5,455 nucleotides of DNA from Desulfuromonadaceae bacterium (lineage in GTDB: Bacteria > Desulfobacterota > Desulfuromonadia > Desulfuromonadales > Geopsychrobacteraceae). A program made the translations under genes and the position numbers. The stretch is taken from positions 1 to 5,455 of the forward strand of contig DAOWKG010000151.1 in assembly GCA_030639985.1 (NCBI GenBank). Direction: 5' to 3'. The notes beneath the pieces are model-generated. The model saw only the letters and a list, made by a program, of their open reading frames with translations, was not told where the DNA came from and searched no databases. Of the stretch, positions 1 through 4,496 are shown piece by piece (within the stretch, counting starts at the first letter, position 1; every line of letters starts with the position of its first letter).

Positions 1-250
1 AATGGGGATTCTGTCATCACTCGATATGACCCTGGAGAGTGTCTACGCCAAAACCTGTACTCTTCTCAGCCGGAGCAGTGAACCCCAGGAATTTCGCCGC
101 CAGTTCTACGCAAATTTCTGCGGAGAAATTGATGAGGCAGGTGTACAGAAATTCAGAGAAAAGTCCAATTTCTGGCTCTCAACTTCCTAGCCCGTTGCTT
201 TTTATGTGGGGAAATAGGAGCCATCCCCTTTCTTTGGCGTAGACCCGTCA
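1..250. repeat. Gene-poor stretch with 12-bp inverted ends, possible mobile-element relic
   Basis: No convincing gene is present. The sequence gtctacgccaaa at 41-52 recurs as its exact reverse complement at 233-244, giving a 204-bp unit with perfect 12-bp inverted ends. Inside it lies a 7-bp-stem hairpin at 113-130 (aatttct / agaaatt). A frame open from 2 to 190 (62 codons) and another from 39 to 242 exist, but neither product resembles a family I know and neither has a good ribosome binding site. No target-site duplication is visible at the outer edges. The position just past the 3' end of a tRNA gene is a common place for insertions, but no duplicated tRNA 3' end is seen here. It could equally be an intergenic repeat family or chance. 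Confidence 0.3.
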
Positions 251-276
251 AACTTCAAAATGATGGGTGCAAACGC

Positions 277-309
277 AAAAATGGGTTAGCGATTTATCGC
301 TAACCCATT
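277..309 (-). terminator. Intrinsic terminator of the tRNA-Arg transcript
   Basis: A perfect 13-bp stem (280-292 with 297-309) closes a four-base loop. It is followed, in the leftward direction, by a run of five U (277-281). It begins 9 bp beyond the tRNA 3' end, so it ends the tRNA transcript. In the rightward direction the hairpin is also followed by a T-rich stretch (312-316), so it may act in both directions and insulate the tRNA from anything on its left. Confidence 0.85.
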
Positions 310-318
310 GATTTTTAT

Positions 319-395
<77 letters not shown>

Positions 396-404
396 ACAAG
401 CGGT

Positions 405-435
405 AATATATACGCTACAAAGACCTTTAATGCAA
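405..435 (-). promoter_or_regulatory. Probable sigma-70 promoter of tRNA-Arg
   Basis: On the minus strand, TTGCAT (430-435) lies 17 bp before TATATA (407-412). The overlapping TATATT at 405-410 is a closer -10 match with a 19-bp spacer. Transcription would start near 398-400, a few bases before the mature tRNA 5' end at 395, which is typical for a tRNA gene. Confidence 0.6.
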
Positions 436-436
436 C

Positions 437-465
437 TGGAAATCATCGCAAAAACTAGCTATGCT
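437..465 (+). promoter_or_regulatory. Possible promoter of the CheX-like gene
   Basis: TGGAAA (437-442), 17 bp, TATGCT (460-465): each hexamer matches the sigma-70 consensus at 4 of 6 positions. It is about 40 bp upstream of the start codon at 504 and divergent from the tRNA promoter. The match is weak; another sigma factor could be used. Confidence 0.35.
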
Positions 466-503
466 TCAAGGACCCAAAACAACAAGAGGAACCAGGAATA
501 AAA

Positions 504-1370
504 ATGGCAATAAAATTTTTCGGACAATTCCTGATTGACAAAAAAATCATATCAAAACTTGACCTGCTGGATGCCATTGAACTGCAAGAGAAGAACAACT
601 TACGGTTTGGTGATCTGATTATAAAAATGGGATTAATGAAGCAGGAGCAAAGAAACTTAATCCTTGAAGCGCAACGGCATGAAGACTTGCAGTTCGGTGA
701 GATGGCAGTACAGCTGGGGATTCTTTCTCCTGCTCAAGTACAGCAAGTTCTCGATAAACAACGCAGTGAACACCTTTTTATCGGTGAGGCTCTGGTAAAA
801 TTAAGATTTATCAGTAACAAACAACTAGAACGATGTCTGGTCGATTTCAAACAAAGCCAAAATACCACTGCCAATACCGGTAATAAAATAATCATACCTG
901 ACGGGGTCTGTCACCGACCGATCTGGGAGATTGTTACCGACATGACCTGCAAAATGCTGACCCGTATTGCTGGAGTCACCTTGCAGACCGGTTTATGTAC
1001 GGTTACCAACGCGATTCCGCCCCGTCCGCTGGCCATTAAAATGGAGCTATCTGGATTAACCAGCGCATCTCTATTGCTGACAGTTTCTGCCGAGACCATT
1101 GCTTATCTAGCAAATGCTCTTCTGAAAAGGGATATAAATGGTACCGAAACGGCGCATGAAACGGTAAAGAATTTTGTCGATATCATCGGTAGTAATATTG
1201 TCGGCAAGGCGGCTCATTTTGGCTATTCCATTGTCATTACCGAGGCTGAAATATCACCACAGGATAATGCGAAGCTGAATATTCCAAACGAACATAACGG
1301 GCTATTATTACCCATCCATTTTTCGGATGGTGAGACGTTAGAATTGCTCATCATACAAAAAGATGACTAA
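504..1370 (+). CDS. CheX-like protein with four N-terminal GspE/MshE-type repeats
   Basis: A 288-residue soluble protein with no signal peptide or membrane segment. The ATG at 504 follows AGGA (494-497) by 6 bases. Residues 6-118 are four repeats with an exact 29-residue period. Each opens with Phe-Gly or Ile-Gly (F6, F35, F64, I93) and the first three end with a conserved Gln (Q28, Q57, Q86). This is the layout of the N-terminal domain of GspE/MshE-type ATPases (24-residue motif plus 5-residue spacer), some of which bind c-di-GMP. After a linker, about residues 135-285 resemble the CheC/CheX/FliY phosphatase fold seen in CheX-like proteins of deltaproteobacteria. The helix that should carry the catalytic Glu-x-x-Asn reads N223-F-V-D226, so phosphatase activity is doubtful. 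It is likely a signalling adaptor in motility, pilus or surface behaviour; the exact role is inferred. The next gene starts with no gap, so the two are probably co-translated. Confidence 0.7.
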   Translation: MAIKFFGQFLIDKKIISKLDLLDAIELQEKNNLRFGDLIIKMGLMKQEQRNLILEAQRHEDLQFGEMAVQLGILSPAQVQQVLDKQRSEHLFIGEALVKLRFISNKQLERCLVDFKQSQNTTANTGNKIIIPDGVCHRPIWEIVTDMTCKMLTRIAGVTLQTGLCTVTNAIPPRPLAIKMELSGLTSASLLLTVSAETIAYLANALLKRDINGTETAHETVKNFVDIIGSNIVGKAAHFGYSIVITEAEISPQDNAKLNIPNEHNGLLLPIHFSDGETLELLIIQKDD

Positions 1371-1541
1371 ATGTCGCTGCGAGCAATAGTACTACTGGGG
1401 GGCATCTCACTTGGCGGATCTGGCGGTTGGCACTATTCCCCTTTTGACGGAATCATGGGGTCATACCTGACCGCAGTTCTGGGTGCCTCAATCGGACTCT
1501 ATCTGGGACGCAAAATCCAGCGCCACCTGGACGGTGATTAA
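1371..1541 (+). CDS. Small glycine-rich membrane protein (56 aa), unknown function
   Basis: This short frame encodes 56 residues starting MSLRAIVLLGG and ending RHLDGD. I recognise no named family. Twelve residues are Gly. Two hydrophobic segments (about 4-19 and 27-46) are joined by a short WHYSPFDG turn, and the second has Gly at 27, 30, 38, 42 and 46, a glycine-zipper-like spacing suited to helix packing in a membrane. The tail (GRKIQRHLDGD) is charged and probably cytoplasmic. There is no clear Shine-Dalgarno sequence, but the ATG directly follows the TAA of the CheX-like gene, so translation is likely coupled to it and the two products may work together. The alternative ATG at 1455 would remove the first hydrophobic segment. 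Reality of the gene is supported by its tight abutment, membrane-like composition and stop just before the converging gene; function is unknown. Confidence 0.65.
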   Translation: MSLRAIVLLGGISLGGSGGWHYSPFDGIMGSYLTAVLGASIGLYLGRKIQRHLDGD

Positions 1542-1551
1542 TGCCATAATC

Positions 1552-2232
1552 CTACTCACTCGCTAACCGGGCCGACACCGACACCTTCAACTGCGGCAGG
1601 TTGACTAAATCTGTTTTTATCAAAACATAACCGGCCAGCCGTTTTTTATCGGCGGGAAATGCCGCTGCAACTGCCAAAGTTACCTTTTCGCCAGCAACTA
1701 TCCGTAACGAAGATAATTTGGCAACAATCCCGGCACTGGTTACTTCAGGTTGCTGTAAGGTGATCGTTCCGGCGGAGCGATTAACGATCTCGAGCTCTGT
1801 CTGCAGGAGTGTTTCCTTTGTTACTACCCCCCAATTTATCCTTCCAGGCTCGATAATCAACTCAGGAGTTACGATACCTTGCAAAGCAAAAGCAACCAAC
1901 CGGTGATCAGGATCATTGGTTTCAAAACTGACAATTTTTTGTACCTTGCCACGAAAACCATCCGAATTGAAGGTCAACTGCAACTCTCCAATAGCACCCG
2001 GTTCAAGTCTGCGAGTAGTCAACAACGCAGCAGTACAACCGCAAGAACTGCGCAAATGGTTAATTTGCAACATTTGATCACCAGCGTTATGGAACCGAAA
2101 AGTTTCGGTAATTTTATGACCCTGGGTAATTTCTCCAAAATCAGACTGCAACCGCTCCACCACTAGAGCTGGTGCAGCAAATGCCGGACTAACAGGGAAT
2201 AACAATAATAACCATAGACAAACATGACGCAT
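1552..2232 (-). CDS. Exported DUF1573-family protein
   Basis: A 226-residue protein with a Sec signal peptide: MRHVC, then a Leu-rich core, then a cleavage site of type AFA-A after residue 19. The mature part is all-beta and Ig-like. It opens with the DUF1573 pattern (residues 23-67): a strand ending DFGEITQG, then FRFHNAGDQ, then a Ser-Cys-Gly-Cys-Thr motif (C64, C66). A second similar unit (about 125-226, starting PGRINWGVV) repeats the fold without cysteines. DUF1573 proteins are common in Bacteroidetes and deltaproteobacteria; their role is not established, and surface or periplasmic binding is a guess. The ATG at 2232 is chosen because AAGGAGG (2240-2246) lies 7 bases before it; a TTG at 2253 would put that site inside the gene. 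It converges on the small membrane protein with a 10-bp gap and diverges from hpt. Confidence 0.85.
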   Translation of the reverse strand: MRHVCLWLLLLFPVSPAFAAPALVVERLQSDFGEITQGHKITETFRFHNAGDQMLQINHLRSSCGCTAALLTTRRLEPGAIGELQLTFNSDGFRGKVQKIVSFETNDPDHRLVAFALQGIVTPELIIEPGRINWGVVTKETLLQTELEIVNRSAGTITLQQPEVTSAGIVAKLSSLRIVAGEKVTLAVAAAFPADKKRLAGYVLIKTDLVNLPQLKVSVSARLASE

Positions 2233-2239
2233 AGACAAG

Positions 2240-2246
2240 CCTCCTT
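2240..2246 (-). promoter_or_regulatory. Ribosome binding site fixing the DUF1573 start
   Basis: Minus-strand AAGGAGG, a full Shine-Dalgarno match, 7 bases before the ATG at 2232. It rules out the upstream in-frame TTG at 2253. Confidence 0.85.
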
Positions 2247-2302
2247 CTAACAATAGCGAATCGTACCATAGTTTCTCTTACTAAAGCACCTGCTGAAACA
2301 CC

Positions 2303-2340
2303 TGCTATAATTGACATGACTGCTTTTTTCCTGCTATAGG
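2303..2340 (+). promoter_or_regulatory. Tandem promoters for hpt
   Basis: The proximal promoter has a perfect TTGACA (2311-2316) and, after 18 bp, an extended -10 TGC-TATAGG (2332-2340). The start would be near 2346, giving a leader of about 34 bases before the ATG at 2380. A second, distal extended -10, TGC-TATAAT (2303-2311), is a perfect consensus and overlaps the proximal -35, but it has no good -35 of its own. Both share the 9-bp sequence cctgctata (2301-2309 and 2330-2338). Confidence 0.65.
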
Positions 2341-2355
2341 TTGCTGTCAATTATA
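2306..2355. repeat. Perfect 11-bp inverted repeat around the hpt promoter (operator candidate)
   Basis: tataattgaca (2306-2316) is exactly mirrored by tgtcaattata (2345-2355), with 28 bp between the arms. The left arm covers the -35 box and the right arm covers the expected transcription start. A transcript from either predicted promoter would contain only the right arm, so an RNA hairpin is unlikely and a DNA-binding regulator with two half-sites is the better explanation. Which regulator is unknown. Confidence 0.5.
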
Positions 2356-2379
2356 TCCCTACATGGAGTTATCAACAAT

Positions 2380-2919
2380 ATGGCAGAACAAAGCCGCAAA
2401 GTACTTTTTTCTCGTGAGCGAATAGCAACCGAAATCAAACGAATTGCCAAAGAAATAAGCGCCGATTATGGTGATCAGGAAGTCATGCTGGTGGGAGTCC
2501 TTAAAGGCTCATTCCTCTTTATTGCTGACCTGATTCGTGAAATTGAAAGTCCGGCAGTTATCGATTTTGTCCGTCTGGCAAGTTATGGTTCCGGCACCAA
2601 AACATCGGGGATCATAGAATTTCGCAAGAATCTCGAAATGCCGATCAAAGATCGTCATGTTATTATCGTTGAAGATATAATTGATAGCGGTTACACGCTA
2701 CAAAGTCTCTACAATAAATTGCTAATAGATGAGCCACGCTCCCTAAAAATCTGCACCTTGATTGACAAAAGTGCGAGACGGGAAGTCGAAATAAACGCTG
2801 ACTATATTGGCATCAGCATGGAAGATGGGTTTATTATTGGCTACGGCCTTGATCACGATGAAAAATACCGTGACCTACCTGATATTTACCTAATTGAAGA
2901 ACCAGACACCGCAACCTAG
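2380..2919 (+). CDS. hpt: Hypoxanthine phosphoribosyltransferase
   Basis: A 179-residue cytoplasmic enzyme of purine salvage (EC 2.4.2.8). It joins hypoxanthine, and usually guanine, to PRPP to give IMP or GMP plus pyrophosphate. All family landmarks are present: the LKGS loop (41-44), the Ser-Tyr-Gly of the flexible loop (68-70), the PRPP-binding segment VIIVEDIIDSGYTL (94-107) with E98, D99 and T106, Lys130 that contacts the purine, and the GYGLD segment (154-158) followed by EKYRDLP. Length is normal for bacterial members. The ATG at 2380 is chosen because GGAG (2365-2368) precedes it; an in-frame TTG at 2341 lies upstream of the predicted transcription start and would add 13 atypical residues. 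The zinc-ribbon gene follows after 46 bp on the same strand and is probably in the same operon. Confidence 0.95.
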   Translation: MAEQSRKVLFSRERIATEIKRIAKEISADYGDQEVMLVGVLKGSFLFIADLIREIESPAVIDFVRLASYGSGTKTSGIIEFRKNLEMPIKDRHVIIVEDIIDSGYTLQSLYNKLLIDEPRSLKICTLIDKSARREVEINADYIGISMEDGFIIGYGLDHDEKYRDLPDIYLIEEPDTAT

Positions 2920-2951
2920 GAACAATTCAACCAACCACAATCCCCTTATTA

Positions 2952-2957
2952 GAGGAG
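2952..2957 (+). promoter_or_regulatory. Ribosome binding site fixing the zinc-ribbon gene start
   Basis: GAGGAG lies 8 bases before the ATG at 2966. It supports that start over an upstream in-frame TTG at 2894, which would overlap hpt and place 24 residues before the zinc ribbon, whereas the ribbon normally sits at the very N-terminus. Confidence 0.8.
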
Positions 2958-2965
2958 AACGCCTG

Positions 2966-3961
2966 ATGATAATTGTTTGTCCTGAGTGTTCGACCAAGTT
3001 TAAAGTAAATACTGATCGAATTCCCGAAGGTGGCGCAAAAGTGCGCTGTGCGCGCTGTAAACAGGTATTCACCATCCAAAAACCCTTGGAACCCGAAGAA
3101 AGTATCGCAACTGAAGCGATTCAAGAAGTTGCGGCACCTCCAACCGACAGCGACGAAACCGCAGCTGACGATTCAACCTTCAGCTACGACATGTTTAAGG
3201 AACTCGATTCCGAACCAACTGCAGAAGAGAAAGTTGAAGAGGAACAGGAAGAAGACGATGATAATTTCTCTTATGCTGAATTGGCCAAAGAACTAGCTGC
3301 GGCAGCGGCAGCAGACGCAGGTGCTTCGAACACAGAAGAGGTGGCTGCCGAGACAGAGAAAGAAACAACGACTGTTGCCAAACCTAAGACTCCGAAACAG
3401 CCAGCGACAGAAAAAAAAGGCGGCCCGATTGCCAGCATCATTCGCATATTATTACTGCTGATTCTGGGGATTTTGATTATTGGGGGCGTTTTTGTTTATA
3501 TAAATGGAACCGACCAACTGAATCAGACTATTCAACAAATTTTAGGGCAACAATCTGATCGGCCGGTGCAAACCGGCCAGATCACCCTTAGTGAATTGGA
3601 AGGGAAATTCATTCTGAATGAGCAAGCAGGTGAACTCTTCCTGATTCGGGGAGAAGCAATCAACAGTTTTAGTGACGCAAGGGCAGCGATACAGGTTAAG
3701 GGAGTTATTTTCGATCAAAATGGCAAACCGTTGCGACAAAAGACCGTTTTTTGTGGCAATCCCATCAGCGACAAGGAGTTATTGACCCTTTCATTTGCGG
3801 AACTGGAAAAGATCATGGGAAACCAGTTTGGCAAAGAATTAAGCAATATGAAAATTAATAGCAAGCAACCCATTCCCTTCGATATCATCTTCAAAGACTT
3901 GCCGAAAGACCTCTCAGAATTCAGCGTTAAGGTTACATCGTCCCAACCAGCCTCCGATTAA
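2966..3961 (+). CDS. MJ0042-type zinc-ribbon single-pass membrane protein
   Basis: A 331-residue protein of unknown function. Residues 1-38 are an MJ0042-family zinc finger: C5-P-E-C8 and C28-A-R-C31, with the usual KFKV, IPEGGAKVRC and FTI segments. Residues 41-150 are a low-complexity, acidic and alanine-rich linker with two FSY...KEL copies (72-80 and 101-110) and a six-alanine tract (111-116). Residues 155-179 form one transmembrane helix preceded by Lys150-Lys151, so the zinc ribbon should be cytoplasmic and the C-terminal part periplasmic. The C-terminal domain (about 205-325) resembles the DUF3426-type domain that often accompanies this finger in proteobacteria. Such proteins may link a cytoplasmic partner to the envelope, but no function is established. 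It is probably cotranscribed with hpt, whose stop is 46 bp upstream. No strong terminator in its own direction is seen downstream. Confidence 0.8.
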   Translation: MIIVCPECSTKFKVNTDRIPEGGAKVRCARCKQVFTIQKPLEPEESIATEAIQEVAAPPTDSDETAADDSTFSYDMFKELDSEPTAEEKVEEEQEEDDDNFSYAELAKELAAAAAADAGASNTEEVAAETEKETTTVAKPKTPKQPATEKKGGPIASIIRILLLLILGILIIGGVFVYINGTDQLNQTIQQILGQQSDRPVQTGQITLSELEGKFILNEQAGELFLIRGEAINSFSDARAAIQVKGVIFDQNGKPLRQKTVFCGNPISDKELLTLSFAELEKIMGNQFGKELSNMKINSKQPIPFDIIFKDLPKDLSEFSVKVTSSQPASD

Positions 3962-3999
3962 ACACCTCCATAACCGCCAGATCAACTCTTACTTTTCAG

Positions 4000-4010
4000 C
4001 CCCCCCCCCC
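4000..4010. repeat. 11-C homopolymer between convergent genes
   Basis: Eleven consecutive C lie 39 bp past the stop of the zinc-ribbon gene and 24 bp before the U-tract of the ferredoxin terminator. Such tracts slip readily in replication. It is outside any coding frame, so it cannot switch a reading frame here; it may affect the 3' end of the mRNA or simply be neutral. Its length is also the part of this window most open to sequencing error. Confidence 0.9.
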
Positions 4011-4033
4011 TGAATCATTCCAAATGCAGCCAT

Positions 4034-4073
4034 AAAAAAAAGACGGCAACCACCCTAAGATAGCCACCGCCTT
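4034..4073 (-). terminator. Intrinsic terminator of the ferredoxin gene
   Basis: Read leftward, 4071 to 4042 folds into a hairpin of about 13 pairs, many of them G-U, around a four-base loop, extended by A-U pairs and followed by eight U (4034-4041). It lies 24 bp past the ferredoxin stop. On the other strand the G-U pairs become A-C mismatches, leaving a weak stem despite a T-run at 4075-4081, so it should work mainly leftward. Confidence 0.8.
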
Positions 4074-4097
4074 ATTTTTTTGGTCAATCAGTCTCGA

Positions 4098-4265
4098 TTA
4101 AGCTTCTGAAATAGCTTCTACCGGACAAGAATCAACACATGCACCACAATCGGTACAATCATCAGCATTAATAGTGTAGATATCGCCTTCGATGATTGCA
4201 TCAACGGGGCAAGTTGGTAGACATGCACCACATGTAATGCAATCGTGAGAAGTTACATGAGACAT
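4098..4265 (-). CDS. 2[4Fe-4S] ferredoxin, clostridial type
   Basis: A 55-residue protein starting MSHVTSHDCI and ending SEA. It is a small cytoplasmic low-potential electron carrier. Two CxxCxxCxxxCP motifs bind the two clusters: C9, C12, C15 with C47, and C37, C40, C43 with C19, the usual crossed pairing. Length and the internal two-fold repeat are typical of this family. AGGAGG (4273-4278) lies 7 bases before the ATG at 4265. The gene stands alone, leftward, with its own terminator, and diverges from acetate kinase 231 bp away. Likely partners are ferredoxin-dependent oxidoreductases such as pyruvate or 2-oxoglutarate:ferredoxin oxidoreductase; the partner is inferred and none is in the window. 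Confidence 0.95.
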   Translation of the reverse strand: MSHVTSHDCITCGACLPTCPVDAIIEGDIYTINADDCTDCGACVDSCPVEAISEA

Positions 4266-4297
4266 GATTTTTCCTCCTAGGAATTATTAATTGCGTC

Positions 4298-4312
4298 ACC
4301 CGACTATCGGGT
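4298..4312 (-). other. Small hairpin in the ferredoxin leader region
   Basis: A 6-bp stem (4298-4303 with 4307-4312, acccga / tcgggt) and a three-base loop sit 19 bp upstream of the ferredoxin Shine-Dalgarno site. It has no U-tract, so it is not a terminator. If transcribed it would be a GC-rich 5' hairpin, possibly stabilising the mRNA; it could also be a protein-binding palindrome. Confidence 0.4.
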
Positions 4313-4415
4313 AGGTCAGTCTGTCTTGTAACAAATTTCTTTCTCGCTGTCCAGACTAGAAAAACCCTTGCCATAAAACTGCTAGATCGGCTACTTTAAT
4401 GGAATATCAAAAAAA

Positions 4416-4454
4416 TAAAAAACCGTTTTACTATTACTAAAAAACCGCTAAAAT
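4416..4454 (+). promoter_or_regulatory. AT-rich ackA upstream region with direct repeats and -10-like element
   Basis: taaaaaaccg occurs at 4416-4425 and again at 4438-4447, exactly 22 bp apart (about two helical turns). Between and overlapping them is a near-perfect 17-bp palindrome centred at 4434 (4426-4442, one mismatched pair). TAAAAT (4449-4454) resembles a -10 box 43 bp before the acetate kinase ATG, but no good -35 precedes it. The same-face spacing suggests binding of an activator or repressor; this is inference. Confidence 0.35.
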
Positions 4455-4496
4455 AATTTAATAGCATAATGTAAATGATAAAAAGGAGACTTAAAC

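Noticed and set aside
2..190. Frame of 62 codons, and an overlapping one at 39-242
   Set aside because: No recognisable domain, no convincing ribosome binding site, two overlapping frames of similar quality, and it lies across the left inverted end of a possible repeat element. It could be the tail of a gene starting before the window, but nothing supports this.
1718..2166. Plus-strand frames opposite the DUF1573 gene (1718-1906, 1879-2166)
   Set aside because: Antisense to a well-supported exported protein with a perfect ribosome binding site; no domain or start signal of their own.
4360..4375. Possible sigma-54 element (minus-strand TGGCA at about 4369-4373) for the ferredoxin gene
   Set aside because: The GC of the -12 element is missing at the required distance.
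4465..4482. Fur-box-like hexamers (CATAAT, GTAAAT, GATAAA) just upstream of the ackA ribosome binding site
   Set aside because: Only the first hexamer matches well, and the surroundings are so AT-rich that such matches are expected by chance.
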